From: Dickeya aquatica
GTDB lineage: Bacteria > Pseudomonadota > Gammaproteobacteria > Enterobacterales > Enterobacteriaceae
Assembly: GCF_900095885.1 (NCBI RefSeq)
Contig: NZ_LT615367.1
Coordinates: 3,720,001-3,784,000, forward strand
Reading direction: 5' to 3'
Length of the DNA stretch: 64,000 bases
The stretch's first letter is position 1, and the number at the start of each line of letters is the position of its first letter. The notes under the pieces are model-generated. The model saw only the letters and a program-made list of their open reading frames with translations, was not told the origin of the DNA and ran no database searches. A program made the position numbers and the translations under genes. Below are positions 39,258-49,488 of this stretch, one piece after another.

Positions 39258-40316
39258 CTAAGACACGCCGACGGATGCGCCAGCCGGTGTTGCCAGCACC
39301 GACTCACGCACCACCAAATGCCCGGCCAGCTCAATACGCTGGGCGATACCGAGCGCCTGGGCAGGCAGCAATTGTTGCGTCAGTAACTGAAGTGCAGCGC
39401 GCGCCATTTCCTCAAACGGCAGATGGACGGTAGTCAGCGACAGCGGCAGCATGTCGAGCGGCAGGATGTCATCCATCCCCATCACCGAGATATCTTCCGG
39501 TACGCGTAATCCGTGGTGATTCAGCGCGTCGGTGACGCCAATTGCCTGATTATCGGCCGCACAGAAGATGGCCGTGACACCCAGCCGGTCAGGGTGGTGC
39601 ACCAGCCAGTCGCGCAGCGCATCCCGGGCGGTCAGCGGCTGAAAATCCGGCAGCGACAGAATCAGGCGCTCATCCACAGCGATACCGGCCTCGGCCAGCG
39701 CATCACGATAGCCGCGCTCACGCTCACGGATCGTCTGGCGCGATGGCCAGGTGAGGTGCAGAATGCGCCGGTGCCCCTGAGCTATCAGGTAGCGCACGGC
39801 GGCAGCGGCCGAGTAGTGATTGGCAGGCATCACCGTGTTAAGGCGCATGGTGGGGTCTTCACCGTTAATCAGCACGGCGGGCACACCGCTTTCCGCCACG
39901 GCATTAAGCAATGTCGGGTGGTCGTCATTGACGATGAGAATGCCGCTCGCCTTGCCCTCTTGTAGCGCCTCAAGCAATTGCTGCTCGTTGATGCTGTCCG
40001 GCTCGCCAACAAACGGGCTGAGCTGAATGTTGCGCTGCTGGCACAAGGTTTTCAGCCGGTTAATCAGCGTCAGCGACACCAGATTCAGATCGCTTTCCAG
40101 CATCAGGTTACGCGGCGTGGCCAGCATAATATGGCGCAACGGGTCTGGTTGTTCCGCCACTTTGGCCGGTTTATGAAGCGGATAGCCTTGCTCGGTGGCA
40201 ATCGCCATCACCTGCTGGCGCACTTTGGCGCTGATGGGCGCACTGCCGCTCAGCACCCGTGACACCGTGCTGATAGACACCCCAGCCCGCTCGGCTATCT
40301 CCTTAAGTGTCGCCAT
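39258..40316 (-). CDS. LacI-family transcriptional regulator
   Basis: A 352-aa LacI/GalR regulator. The N-terminal helix-turn-helix (TLKEIAERAGVSISTVSRVLSG) and hinge are followed by a periplasmic-binding-protein-like effector domain. It is the last gene of the saccharide operon: its ATG follows the permease stop with no gap (TAG-ATG), so regulator and transporter are co-expressed. It probably binds the inverted repeats between 47096 and 47605. Confidence 0.94.
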   Translation of the reverse strand: MATLKEIAERAGVSISTVSRVLSGSAPISAKVRQQVMAIATEQGYPLHKPAKVAEQPDPLRHIMLATPRNLMLESDLNLVSLTLINRLKTLCQQRNIQLSPFVGEPDSINEQQLLEALQEGKASGILIVNDDHPTLLNAVAESGVPAVLINGEDPTMRLNTVMPANHYSAAAAVRYLIAQGHRRILHLTWPSRQTIRERERGYRDALAEAGIAVDERLILSLPDFQPLTARDALRDWLVHHPDRLGVTAIFCAADNQAIGVTDALNHHGLRVPEDISVMGMDDILPLDMLPLSLTTVHLPFEEMARAALQLLTQQLLPAQALGIAQRIELAGHLVVRESVLATPAGASVGVS

Positions 40317-41366
40317 CTATTTCATTCCCGTGTTAGCAATGCCGGTAGTGATGTATTTTTGCAGGAACACAAACACCGCCGTGACCGGTAAAAGCGAGAG
40401 CATGGTCATCGCCAGAATGTAGTGCCACTGCACCGAGAACTGGCCCTGAAAGGCATTCAGGCCAATTTGCAACGTGAAATTATCCTGGCTTGACAGCACG
40501 ATTAACGGCCACAGGAAATCGTTCCAGCGCCAGATAACCGAGAAAATCGCCAGCACTGCCAGCGCAGGCGCGGTGAGCGGCAGAATGATTTTCCAGTAAA
40601 TCCGAAACTCGCTGGCCGCGTCAATGCGCGCCGCTTCAATCAACTCATCAGGAATGGTCAGCATATACTGGCGCAACAAAAACACCCCAGTCGGCGTGGC
40701 GATGGTCGGGATAATCACCCCCCACAGGTTGTCGCCCATGTGCAGGCCAATCACCACCAAAAACGTCGGCACCATCACCACCGACAGCGGGATCATCATG
40801 GTAGACAAAAACAGCGTCAGCACCGTGCCGCGCCCGCGAAACTCGTATTTTGCCAGCGCAAACGCCGCCATTGAGCTCAGTAGCAGCGTCAGCAAGGTCG
40901 CCATCACCGTGACAAATACGGTATTTTTCAGATAGGTGGCGAAGTGGAATTTCGCCAGCGGCGTGGCGTAGTTATCGGTTTCCAGATGCAGGGTTTTCTG
41001 CGGCGTCAGGTTTTGTACCGGCACCCGGATAATATCCTGCGGCGTTTTCGGGTCAACCATCTGCGCCAGCAGGCCGATACGCCGCACCATCGCCAGCGTT
41101 TTGTCACTGCCATCCTCAAGCTTGACCTGCCACAGCTCCAGCGGTTTCGGGTACTCAGGCAGCGTTACCGTGCTGGCTGCTTGCGGCAGAAAGCTCGGCG
41201 GAAAGCGGTTGATTTCCGACGGGGTTTTCAGCGATGACATCGCCGCCCACATCACCGGGATCAACACCAGCAACGTGCCGATGACCAGCCACACCCAGCT
41301 TAAAATGTCGGTGACATGAATACGCCCCGGATAGCGGGTGCGGGTAAGAAATGCAATGATCTTCAT
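40317..41366 (-). CDS. Carbohydrate ABC transporter permease (MalG type)
   Basis: A 349-aa inner-membrane permease with the cytoplasmic EAA loop (ELIEAARIDAASEFRIYWKIILPLTAP). It is longer than typical MalG-type permeases because of a periplasmic insert of about 80 residues after the first helix (TLPEYPKPLELWQVKLEDGSD to about residue 130). Located 15 nt downstream of its partner permease. Works with the ATPase at 42399 and the binding protein at 47606. Confidence 0.93.
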   Translation of the reverse strand: MKIIAFLTRTRYPGRIHVTDILSWVWLVIGTLLVLIPVMWAAMSSLKTPSEINRFPPSFLPQAASTVTLPEYPKPLELWQVKLEDGSDKTLAMVRRIGLLAQMVDPKTPQDIIRVPVQNLTPQKTLHLETDNYATPLAKFHFATYLKNTVFVTVMATLLTLLLSSMAAFALAKYEFRGRGTVLTLFLSTMMIPLSVVMVPTFLVVIGLHMGDNLWGVIIPTIATPTGVFLLRQYMLTIPDELIEAARIDAASEFRIYWKIILPLTAPALAVLAIFSVIWRWNDFLWPLIVLSSQDNFTLQIGLNAFQGQFSVQWHYILAMTMLSLLPVTAVFVFLQKYITTGIANTGMK

Positions 41367-41381
41367 GATGCCGACTCCCGG

Positions 41382-42383
41382 TTATTTTTTGCCTTCCAGA
41401 CGGCGGGTAAGCAAGAACTGCAATGCCGTGAGGATCATTAACACCAGCCCCATCAGCACTGAGGCTGCCGATGCCAGCCCATACAGCGAGGCATTGGAGG
41501 AAAACGCCGTCTGGTAGATGTACTGCACAATAAAGTTGTTGGCGGTGCCCGGCCCGCCGCCGTTGGTCAGCACCCAGGCTTCATCGAAAATCTGCACGCT
41601 GTTGATGGTCAGCAGAATCACCACCACCAGAATATTGGGTGCCAGCAGCGGCAGCGTCAGGCGGTAGAAACCGCGCCAGCGCGAGGTGCCGTCCACGGCG
41701 GCCGCTTCATAAATATCGCTTGGGATAGCCTGTAACCCGGCCAGCAGAATCAGGGTATAAAAGCCGACATGGAACCACACCGAAACAAATACCACCCAAA
41801 AGCGCGCCAGCGACGGCTCCAGCAAAAACGTGACCGGTTGGCCCCCCAGTGATGACAACACCAGGTTAAGCAGGCCATTGCGGTTAAGAAACCACTGCCA
41901 CACCAGCCCCACCACCACCGGCGAGAGCAGTACCGGATAGAAAAAGATGGCACGAAAGAACCCTCTGGCCATGATTTTACGATTGAGGATCAGCGCCGTC
42001 ACCAGCGCCCACCCCAGCGTGCACACCACGTTGAAGAAGGTGAAGGACACGGTGTTGTAAATCCCGGTCCAGAACAGATCCTGTTCGCAGGTGGCCGGCT
42101 CGGCATAATTGCCGCAGTTGAGCAAGGTGGCAAAATTCTGTAGCCCGATAAACGGGCGATCCCACAGCAGAATGTTGGTGCCGCCGGTAAAGGCGTAACA
42201 CACCGCCAGCAGAATCGGAATAAACACAAACACGGCAAACAGCAACATGTTCGGGGCGATAAAAAACCACGGCATCACCCGCCGCCCACCGAATTTTTGC
42301 AGCAAATTGACCGATTTTTCTACCGGTGTCACCAGCGTATCAACCAGCGATGCACCGGGCTGGAACAAAGGATTTTGCTTCAT
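41382..42383 (-). CDS. Carbohydrate ABC transporter permease (MalF/UgpA type)
   Basis: A 333-aa permease with about six membrane helices (first: WFFIAPNMLLFAVFVFIPILL) and the EAA loop (IYEAAAVDGTSRWRGFYRLTLPLLAP). Forms the heterodimeric channel with the MalG-type partner. It lies 15 nt downstream of the ATPase gene. Confidence 0.94.
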   Translation of the reverse strand: MKQNPLFQPGASLVDTLVTPVEKSVNLLQKFGGRRVMPWFFIAPNMLLFAVFVFIPILLAVCYAFTGGTNILLWDRPFIGLQNFATLLNCGNYAEPATCEQDLFWTGIYNTVSFTFFNVVCTLGWALVTALILNRKIMARGFFRAIFFYPVLLSPVVVGLVWQWFLNRNGLLNLVLSSLGGQPVTFLLEPSLARFWVVFVSVWFHVGFYTLILLAGLQAIPSDIYEAAAVDGTSRWRGFYRLTLPLLAPNILVVVILLTINSVQIFDEAWVLTNGGGPGTANNFIVQYIYQTAFSSNASLYGLASAASVLMGLVLMILTALQFLLTRRLEGKK

Positions 42384-42398
42384 GGCGCTCTCCGGTTA

Positions 42399-43499
42399 TC
42401 AGGCTTGTGGGTCAGTCAGGCGAGTCAGTGTCTCACCGCTGTCGGCATCAAACAGGTGGCAGCTGGCCTCAGGGAAGCGCACAAAAACCAGCTCGCCGCT
42501 GCGAAACTCATGGTGGCCTGGCAAATGCACGATCAGTTCATTGTCCATTCCGGCGCAGCGTCCGTAGATAAAGGTTTCATGCCCCATCATTTCACAGCGG
42601 TCAATGCACAGTGAAATGCCACCCTCCTGATCGCCAACCAACTGGCAATGCGACGGGCGGATACCGAGCTCCACGCATTTTCCGGCTTCGCCGCGAAACG
42701 GCAGCGTTAACACCATGCCCGACGGACACTGCACCTCAACGCCATCCGCCGTGCAGTTGCCAAGCGTCACCGGGAAGATATTCATGCGCGGCGAACCGAT
42801 AAACCCGGCGACAAATTTATTACAAGGCCGGTTAAACAGCTCCAGTGGCGTGCCGACCTGTTCGATACGCCCGCCATTAAACACCACGATACGCTGCGCC
42901 ATGGTCATCGCTTCCACCTGATCGTGGGTGACGTAAATCATGGTGGTGCGCAGTTTTTGATGCAGCCGGGTCAACTCGCCTCGGGTTTGCACGCGCAGTT
43001 TGGCATCGAGGTTAGATAACGGCTCGTCAAACAAGAACAGATCCGGGTCACGCACGATGGCCCGGCCGATAGCCACACGCTGCTGCTGCCCGCCCGACAA
43101 GGCGCGCGGCTTGCGCTCCAGATAAGGCTCCAGCCCCAGCATCCGGGCGGCCTGCTCAATGCGCCGGACTATCTCGTCTTTGGGAAAATGCAGGTTCTCC
43201 AGGCCGAAGGCCAGGTTTTTACGCACCGACAAATGCGGGTAGAGTGCGTAGGACTGGAACACCATCGCAATTTTACGTTCCGCCGGGCCCAGCGCATTGA
43301 CGTTGCGATCGCCAATCCACAGCTCGCCCTCGGTGATGGATTCAAGCCCGGCAATCATGCGCAGCATCGTCGATTTACCACAACCTGACGGCCCGACAAA
43401 CACGATAAATTCGCCGTCGCGGATGCTCAGGTTCACCCCTTTGATAACAGGCACCGCGCCATAACTCTTATGGATGTTTTTCAGTTCCAGACTTGCCAT
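42399..43499 (-). CDS. Sugar ABC transporter ATPase (UgpC/MalK type)
   Basis: A 366-aa ATPase with Walker [10 protein letters not shown], signature [15 protein letters not shown], Walker [12 protein letters not shown] and a C-terminal regulatory/OB domain ([14 protein letters not shown] onward) as in MalK/UgpC. This C-terminal domain suggests it could also serve other oligosaccharide importers. It lies 10 nt downstream of the GH105 gene. Confidence 0.96.
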   Translation of the reverse strand: MASLELKNIHKSYGAVPVIKGVNLSIRDGEFIVFVGPSGCGKSTMLRMIAGLESITEGELWIGDRNVNALGPAERKIAMVFQSYALYPHLSVRKNLAFGLENLHFPKDEIVRRIEQAARMLGLEPYLERKPRALSGGQQQRVAIGRAIVRDPDLFLFDEPLSNLDAKLRVQTRGELTRLHQKLRTTMIYVTHDQVEAMTMAQRIVVFNGGRIEQVGTPLELFNRPCNKFVAGFIGSPRMNIFPVTLGNCTADGVEVQCPSGMVLTLPFRGEAGKCVELGIRPSHCQLVGDQEGGISLCIDRCEMMGHETFIYGRCAGMDNELIVHLPGHHEFRSGELVFVRFPEASCHLFDADSGETLTRLTDPQA

Positions 43500-43509
43500 T
43501 ACCGCGTCC

Positions 43510-44628
43510 TCACACAGAATGTCGCTGCGCCAGCAGCATCAGCATGACCAGTGCCTGGCCATAGGGCACCGCCACATTGGGAATGTCGTGATAAAATTGC
43601 AGGTCATGACCCATCGCCGTGCCATCAGACACGCCTTGCACCACGCCTTGCGGGTCAATTTGCGCCACCACTGCCGCCAGCCCCTTCTCCAGCACTGCCT
43701 GCGGGAAATCCCCTAACATACCGAGCCTGCGGGCATTCAGAATTCCGGCGATGAACCCGGCGCTGGCCGACGTTTCCAGCGGTGAGTCCGGGTCATTGAG
43801 CAGCGTGTGCCACAGCCCGGAGTGATGCTGGCAGGCCGCCAGTGCTTTCGTCTGTTGCGTTAAGATGGCTTCCAGCGTGCGCTGAACCGGCGGCGAGAGC
43901 GGGGTTTGCGCCAGCCAGCAGATTTCCGGCAACACCAGCGTGACCCAGGCATTGCCCCGCCCCCAGAACGCTCCGGCATAATGGTGACGGCCAAGAAACG
44001 TCCAGCCGTGATACCACAGCCCGCTGGGGGCATCGGCCAGATAACGCGCGTGCGTCAATAACTGGTATTCCGCTTCATCCTGCAACGCCTGACGGTTGAG
44101 CACCCCGGCGCTGACGACGAGAAACAGCCCGGCCATAAACAGCGTGTCATCCCACAGTTGCCCGGTATTCGGGCGCTCTTTCACCGTGTGTTGAAAACCG
44201 CCGTCTTCGGTTTTCGGCAACGAATGCAGCAGCCAGTCGGCCCACTCTTCGACCGCCTGTAACCAGTGCGGGCGAGGGTCATCACGGCACAATAGCGCCA
44301 GCACCAGCATGGGTGCGGTCGAGTTGATTTGCCGGGGCGGTAATCCGGCCTGTAATTTCTGCTCATACCACTGCGCCAGCGCCGCCAGCATCGCGCTATC
44401 GCCACGCTGTTGCGCCAGTTTCCAAAAACCATATAGCCCGACGCCCACTTCCCAGTCCCACTCCTCAAACTGGATGGTCAGCGTATCGCTGGCGGGCGTA
44501 TCCTCGGTCACGCTATCAATCGCTTTCAGGCGGCAAAATGCCAGCGCTACCTTATCCAACAGCGTATCGATGTTTTGCGGCGTCAACGGCGGAGCGCCCT
44601 CAAGAGCCTGTGGCGTGTGTTCGGTCAT
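43510..44628 (-). CDS. GH105-type unsaturated uronyl hydrolase
   Basis: A 372-aa (alpha/alpha)6-barrel enzyme of the GH88/GH105 type. Motifs seen are [16 protein letters not shown], the catalytic-region [21 protein letters not shown] and [11 protein letters not shown]. Such enzymes hydrate and remove the 4,5-unsaturated uronic acid left by polysaccharide lyases, as do RhiN and YteR on rhamnogalacturonan I fragments. No signal peptide, so it acts in the cytoplasm after ABC import. One nt separates it from the upstream 821-aa enzyme gene. The exact substrate is open. Confidence 0.9.
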   Translation of the reverse strand: MTEHTPQALEGAPPLTPQNIDTLLDKVALAFCRLKAIDSVTEDTPASDTLTIQFEEWDWEVGVGLYGFWKLAQQRGDSAMLAALAQWYEQKLQAGLPPRQINSTAPMLVLALLCRDDPRPHWLQAVEEWADWLLHSLPKTEDGGFQHTVKERPNTGQLWDDTLFMAGLFLVVSAGVLNRQALQDEAEYQLLTHARYLADAPSGLWYHGWTFLGRHHYAGAFWGRGNAWVTLVLPEICWLAQTPLSPPVQRTLEAILTQQTKALAACQHHSGLWHTLLNDPDSPLETSASAGFIAGILNARRLGMLGDFPQAVLEKGLAAVVAQIDPQGVVQGVSDGTAMGHDLQFYHDIPNVAVPYGQALVMLMLLAQRHSV

Positions 44629-44629
44629 G

Positions 44630-47095
44630 TTACTGCGCCTCCTCAGTACGCTGTGGTATCACCGATACGGTGTCGGGAAAAACGAACGGCTGACTGTCGA
44701 TGGTAAAACCGCCCTCCGGCTGCCAGGCCATCAGGCCATAATCGGGGTCATCAAACTGCACGCTACCGTCGGGCGACTGCTGTGCCTGACGATGGCGAAA
44801 ATGGTCGATAAATTCAGCAAAGCCGCGGCTGCCCGCACCGCAATCTACGGCGATGTACCAGACATTGCGTTCGCCAAACGCCCGCAATTCACTGCCCGGC
44901 TGGCCACCTTGCGGCGTGTACAGATGTAGCCCGGCGGGGTTATGCAGCGCGGCATAGCCATTGCCGCCGCGCACAAAACACCAGCACGCCTCAACCACCA
45001 CCTCATCAAGCGCGGTACGCGGCAAATACAGGTGCGTCCAGCGGCGCAAATCATGCTGCAAATCAAACAGCATCCAGGCGCGGTTACGGTGCTGCATCAC
45101 CTGCGGCAGGCGGCCATTTCCGGCCCAGTAAGAGGGGCGATGCACGCCATCCGGGCGGTCTTCGCCGGGGTGATTGACCCACAACCGCGCGGCATAATGG
45201 CGGCCGAGGCGGATATCCAGCACATGCTGCTGATGCCCCGGCTGGCCGGGGTGATGGTCAAACACCGAAGAGAACGCCACATCCTGCTGTTTCCAGGCAA
45301 TCACGTTCGCGCTGCGCCCAAGCCCCTGCACCCAGCGTGCCTGAGCCCCCTGCGGCGATTGCCACTGGGCAATGGCTTGCGCTTCCTGCGGCGGTTGATA
45401 CTGGCTCAGACACATTAACGGCAAGGCGGCGCAGTGCGGGAGCATCCAGCCTTCGCCCCAGAGCAGTGCGCAAAAGCCAGCCAGCTCGGTCAGCATGCCT
45501 GAGCGCAGCTCTTTGTCATACGCCCGCCCCATGGTGCCGACGGCCACGCCGTTTTGGTGTACCCAGGCGGTCATCAGCACGATTCTGTCGATAACCGTAC
45601 GCGCGCGCTCCCGCAAACTTTCATCGCCAGCCAGCTCTGAAAGCGCCAGTAAACCGATAAGGTCAATCGGGTAATAGGCAGCCGAGTTCCACTCCACCAG
45701 GCCGTGCGCCAGAATGGCATCAAACCAGCGCTCCAGCCGTTGACGCGCAATCGCATGCTGCTCGCGCCCGGTGCGGCCGCTGCACACAAACACCTCATCC
45801 GGGAAGTTTTGCCCGGCCAGATACTGGGCGACGTGGAAACACAGGCAGTGGTTTTCGCTCCAAAACCACATGGTGTCGCAGCCCGGCTCATCAATCCAAT
45901 AACGAAAACCGACAATGGCGGTACGCACGCGCTGCCACTGCGGTGCGCTCAGGCGCTGCCCCTGATAGCGCTGCCACAGCCAGATAAGCGGCACCAGTTG
46001 AAAATCGGCACAGTCTTCACGGCGGCTGATTTTGTGCAACACCTGATTGAGAATAGGGTCGATAGCCTCGGTGCCTTCGCCGGTCGCAAAACTGGCCAGC
46101 ACCCGGCCAATACGTTCAAAACCGTGTCGCGCCGTATGGCGCAATAGGTGCTCCCGCCGCTGTGCCAGCGAGGGTAATGCGGGCAGGGTCTGGGTCGGCA
46201 GGCGGCCAAAACTGATGTTACGACTCAGCGAGATCCCCTCGTACTCTGCGCGGCACACCAAATCGTAATACCCGACCAGCCCTGCGGGTAGCTGAGCCTG
46301 CCAGTCGGTTTGCCCGGCACAAAGCGCCTGTTGCTGCTGCCAGGGCGTGACGGATTCATTGACGTTACACAACAGGTGGTGATGCACCGTCACCGCGTCG
46401 GGGAGCGGCACCGCGGCGCGCAGGGTCAGGGTGTCATGGTTAATCAGGTTATCGTCAAGCGACAGGCTATTGAGCCAATTATCCAGCGCCCACGCACGCT
46501 CGCTACAGGCGGCGTCGGGTGCAAGCTGCCAGCGCAACGGCCGTTCATCCAGGTAACGCAGACTAAACAGATAATCCGTATCACGCTCGCACAGCTCTTC
46601 TGCGTGTACTATCAGCGTGTTGAGGCCCAGTTGCAGCGGCAGTATCAGCTCGCAAAACTGCTCAGTATTGCGGCTAAACGGCGTAAAGCGGGCAATCTGG
46701 CGGCCATTGAGCCACAGCGTCACGCCACCGCACGTCCCCAATCTAAAGCGCGCAGCGTGCAAACCATCACTGTAAATAAAACAGCGGGCAAAGCGCTGCA
46801 CATGCGTCGGGCACGGCCAGAAGTCGCTGAAATTGACCGATTGGCTCTGATCTCCGCCACTCCAGAGGGCGTTAAAATCGACATGATTCGGCAGGCTTAT
46901 CTCGCGCGGGGCGGTTTCTTTTAAAAAGCGCACCCGGCAAGGTAATACCCCTACATCAACAAAGCCATTAATAAAGCGGTAATTCACCGTATCCGGCAGG
47001 GTGTCAACCTCTGCCGGATAATATTTTTCCGCAAGTGAGGTAATCATAAAGCGGTTAATAACGCTGTTCTGCTTTAATACCCAACCGATACTCAT
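44630..47095 (-). CDS. Large cytoplasmic toroid/beta-sandwich saccharide enzyme, family unassigned
   Basis: An 821-aa protein without signal peptide, first gene of the minus-strand operon. Residues about 75-200 look like a galactose-binding-like beta sandwich (LWLNGRQIARFTPF, LNTLIVHAEEL). Residues about 330-600 look like an (alpha/alpha) toroid with MWFWSENHCLCFHVAQYLAGQNFPDEV, LVEWNSAAYY and TMGRAYDKELRSG. The last 220 residues are beta-rich. This architecture recalls heparinase II/III-like lyases and related hydrolases, but I cannot name the family. The GH105 partner points to a uronate-containing oligosaccharide. GATTTACC precedes the ATG. Confidence 0.75.
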   Translation of the reverse strand: MSIGWVLKQNSVINRFMITSLAEKYYPAEVDTLPDTVNYRFINGFVDVGVLPCRVRFLKETAPREISLPNHVDFNALWSGGDQSQSVNFSDFWPCPTHVQRFARCFIYSDGLHAARFRLGTCGGVTLWLNGRQIARFTPFSRNTEQFCELILPLQLGLNTLIVHAEELCERDTDYLFSLRYLDERPLRWQLAPDAACSERAWALDNWLNSLSLDDNLINHDTLTLRAAVPLPDAVTVHHHLLCNVNESVTPWQQQQALCAGQTDWQAQLPAGLVGYYDLVCRAEYEGISLSRNISFGRLPTQTLPALPSLAQRREHLLRHTARHGFERIGRVLASFATGEGTEAIDPILNQVLHKISRREDCADFQLVPLIWLWQRYQGQRLSAPQWQRVRTAIVGFRYWIDEPGCDTMWFWSENHCLCFHVAQYLAGQNFPDEVFVCSGRTGREQHAIARQRLERWFDAILAHGLVEWNSAAYYPIDLIGLLALSELAGDESLRERARTVIDRIVLMTAWVHQNGVAVGTMGRAYDKELRSGMLTELAGFCALLWGEGWMLPHCAALPLMCLSQYQPPQEAQAIAQWQSPQGAQARWVQGLGRSANVIAWKQQDVAFSSVFDHHPGQPGHQQHVLDIRLGRHYAARLWVNHPGEDRPDGVHRPSYWAGNGRLPQVMQHRNRAWMLFDLQHDLRRWTHLYLPRTALDEVVVEACWCFVRGGNGYAALHNPAGLHLYTPQGGQPGSELRAFGERNVWYIAVDCGAGSRGFAEFIDHFRHRQAQQSPDGSVQFDDPDYGLMAWQPEGGFTIDSQPFVFPDTVSVIPQRTEEAQ

Positions 47096-47304
47096 GGTAA
47101 ATCCTTTGTTGCCGCCTCAGCGAATAAATGAAATATCGAAAACGGATGACACAATAAAAATGCATGACGAATAAAAAAATCAAAAATAAACACAATCGGT
47201 AAAATTGTGGATGCATTTAAGGTATCTGCACCGTTATCGTGCGCAATGCCCATTACTGTATTCACGCCGTGCAACTTTTTGGTGCTTTGGTTATTTTCAT
47301 TGCG

Positions 47305-47329
47305 AATGAATGCAAACTTTGCATTCATT
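47305..47329. promoter_or_regulatory. Perfect 12-bp inverted repeat, probable operator
   Basis: Arms AATGAATGCAAA and TTTGCATTCATT are exact reverse complements around a single central C. The 11-mer TTTGCATTCAT recurs at 47511-47521. Likely bound by the local LacI regulator, although LacI-family sites more often have an even centre. Confidence 0.6.
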
Positions 47330-47504
47330 GCCAATTTGCACTTAACATCGTATTTTTGCATTATAGAGTAAATTATTGGATGAACAATATGCGATTCTTA
47401 TCACAAAAAGAGATTGACTATGCTAAAACCCGAAATATATTTAATATGCTTCACAAAACAAACGGCCATTATTGCTCATAATCAGTCGCCACACCGGGCA
47501 ATTG

Positions 47505-47521
47505 TGCAAATTTGCATTCAT
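47505..47521. promoter_or_regulatory. Second related operator-like site
   Basis: TGCAAATTTGCA (47505-47516) is a perfect 12-bp palindrome. Its right half continues as TTTGCATTCAT, the same 11-mer as in the operator at 47305. It lies about 85 nt before the binding-protein start, close to the expected promoter. Confidence 0.5.
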
Positions 47522-47605
47522 GCATCAGACATGCCGTAAAATATACCCAGCGTGATGTGGTAATGGGTATTTACCGGCGCTACCTATTTTGGAAGGAAGG
47601 GGTTT

Positions 47606-48913
47606 ATGAATCGCTATCAACATGCGCTGTTATTTTCCTTCATGACGCTGGGTGCGCTCGCCAGCAGCAGCGCTATCGCCGCCAAAACACAAATTACTTT
47701 TTTATACAGTGACGACGATCCAGAGCTGGTTCATTTTATGGAGCAGAAAGTTAAATCGTTTTCACAAAATAACGATCATATTGACGTGAATTTTGTCAGC
47801 ACCGGGTATAACGCGCTGCAAACCCAATTACCGATGCAACTGGCCGCCGGCCTGGGCCCGGATATTGCCAAAACCACCCAAATGGGCCTGCTGTCTTACA
47901 CACTCGATTTGCGACCTTATCTGACGGACGCTGCCGGATTTGAAAAGCGTTACGGCGCGGGCATTGAAAAAATCATGCGTATCAAAGGCGTGCATAAAGA
48001 TAACGCTCTACCGGGCTTTGTCGCTTCATGGACGGCGGATTTACCCTTCGTCAATGCCACCTTGTTCCAGCAGGCAGGCGTGCCGTTGCCGCAGCCGGGT
48101 TACACCATGGAACAACTGATGCAGGCCTCAAAGAAAGTGGCGGAAAAAACCGGCGTGGCGATCCCCTTTACCATCGATCGCAGTGGTTTTCGCTTCTCCG
48201 GCCCGGCTTACTCCTACGGCGCTCGCTATGATAAAGACGGCCAGATAACCTTCCCCGATGCGGCGGCTCAGGCCTGGATAAAAGACCTGAAACGCTGGTC
48301 AGACGAAGGGATTTTCCCGCGTGAAATGTGGGGTGCAGCCGGTGGCGGGCAGTACAAAAGCATGGCGGATGACTTTGTGAACGGCAACATCGTCACTTAC
48401 TTCTCTGGTAACTGGCAGTTAAACCAGTTCAGTAAGCAAATCGGCAACGGGTTTGACTGGAAAATGCTGCCAGCCCCCTGCAAAGAGAAATGTATTTCAA
48501 TGGGCGGGGCCACCTTCATCATGCCGTTTAAAACCAGTAAGCACCCGAAAGAAGTGGCGGAATTCATGGAGTGGCTGGGCAGCGAGGCCATCCAGCGTGA
48601 AATTGCCGAACACTTTAACATTATTGTCGGCGCGGATATCGCCAGCCTGAATTACCAGACCAAAGATCAGCATGTGACAGACGGGCTCAACACCGCCCGG
48701 GGCGAGATTGCCAACATCCCGGCGTATGTGTTCGACTGGGAAAAAATGGAGAGCTTCGGCGGCAGTGAACTCTACCCGATTATCCTGACCCGCTTTACGC
48801 AATACCTGAACAATCAGGTGTCGTATGACGAGTACCTGCGCCTGACGGAAAACGACGTGAAACGGCTCAACCAGACCATCACCAGCAACCGTCAACAGCA
48901 AAAAACCCAATAA
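47606..48913 (+). CDS. Family 1 extracellular sugar-binding protein
   Basis: A 435-aa periplasmic solute-binding protein with a Sec signal (MNRYQHALLFSFMTLGALAS...AIAA, about 1-25). Typical SBP segments follow: AAGLGPDIAKTTQ, ASWTADLPFVNATLFQQAGV and KSMADDFVNGNIVTYFSGNWQ. It delivers the oligosaccharide to the permease pair encoded on the opposite strand. Strong GGAAGGAAGGGG start signal. The divergent arrangement shares one control region. Confidence 0.94.
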   Translation: MNRYQHALLFSFMTLGALASSSAIAAKTQITFLYSDDDPELVHFMEQKVKSFSQNNDHIDVNFVSTGYNALQTQLPMQLAAGLGPDIAKTTQMGLLSYTLDLRPYLTDAAGFEKRYGAGIEKIMRIKGVHKDNALPGFVASWTADLPFVNATLFQQAGVPLPQPGYTMEQLMQASKKVAEKTGVAIPFTIDRSGFRFSGPAYSYGARYDKDGQITFPDAAAQAWIKDLKRWSDEGIFPREMWGAAGGGQYKSMADDFVNGNIVTYFSGNWQLNQFSKQIGNGFDWKMLPAPCKEKCISMGGATFIMPFKTSKHPKEVAEFMEWLGSEAIQREIAEHFNIIVGADIASLNYQTKDQHVTDGLNTARGEIANIPAYVFDWEKMESFGGSELYPIILTRFTQYLNNQVSYDEYLRLTENDVKRLNQTITSNRQQQKTQ

Positions 48914-48930
48914 CCGGGAGTCATGCCGGG

Positions 48931-49488
48931 ATGAAACTTGCGCTAATGCCCGTGCCGATTGACGGTGACACCCCGTTTGACCGGCAGGCAGAACATGAAC
49001 AATGCCAGCAGCACTGGCCGGACACACCGCGCTGGTTGCTGGTAAGCGGCACGTTCACCCGGCTGTTGTACTGGCAGCCGGGCAAGCTGCACTGCTATGG
49101 CGGCGGCCTGTTTCCGCTGGGCGACCCGGCGAGCCTGGCTCGTCTGGGGTTGTGGGGGGTACAGGCCATGTTGCAGGCAGCCGAAGGCATCACCCCGCTC
49201 ACCCCGCTGGCAAGCCAGCTGTTTACGCGCTTTTCAGGCCACATCGAACAGGTGGTGGACTGGTCAAAACGGGCGCAGGCCGCTGACTATGCGGCACTGA
49301 CAGCAGACATGTTGGCTCACCCCGATGACCCGCTCGCCCAACCATTGCTCAGTCGCGCGGCTCAGGAACTGTGGGCGTTGCTGCATGTCGCGCGTGCGCA
49401 ACAGGCCGAACAAGTCTGGCTTAGCGGGCCGCTGTGTACCGCCTGTCTGGCGGTACTGGGTGACGAAAGCCACAGGGAAGCATGTTGA
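48931..49488 (+). CDS. Truncated BadF/BadG-type kinase paralogue
   Basis: A 185-aa protein that aligns only with the C-terminal half of the kinase encoded next to it. VSGTFTRLLYWQ...CYGGGLFPLGDPASLARLGL parallels IAGTGSCALVWQ...AYGGHEFPISDQGSGARLGL there. The N-terminal DGGGT phosphate-binding loop is absent and the GTGS loop is changed to GTFT, so catalysis is unlikely. The residual fold is well preserved and the frame is intact, so this is not a fresh pseudogene. It may dimerise with the full kinase or regulate it. Its TGA overlaps the next ATG by 1 nt (TGATG). Confidence 0.78.
   Translation: MKLALMPVPIDGDTPFDRQAEHEQCQQHWPDTPRWLLVSGTFTRLLYWQPGKLHCYGGGLFPLGDPASLARLGLWGVQAMLQAAEGITPLTPLASQLFTRFSGHIEQVVDWSKRAQAADYAALTADMLAHPDDPLAQPLLSRAAQELWALLHVARAQQAEQVWLSGPLCTACLAVLGDESHREAC

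Larger units (their letters stand above)
47096..47605. promoter_or_regulatory. Divergent control region of the saccharide locus
   Basis: A 510-nt AT-rich gap between the divergent enzyme operon and the binding-protein operon. It carries a perfect inverted repeat (47305-47329), a second related site (47505-47521) and several scattered TGCATT/TTTGCA motifs. No gene is supported. Regulation by the LacI-family protein at 39258 is inferred. Confidence 0.6.
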
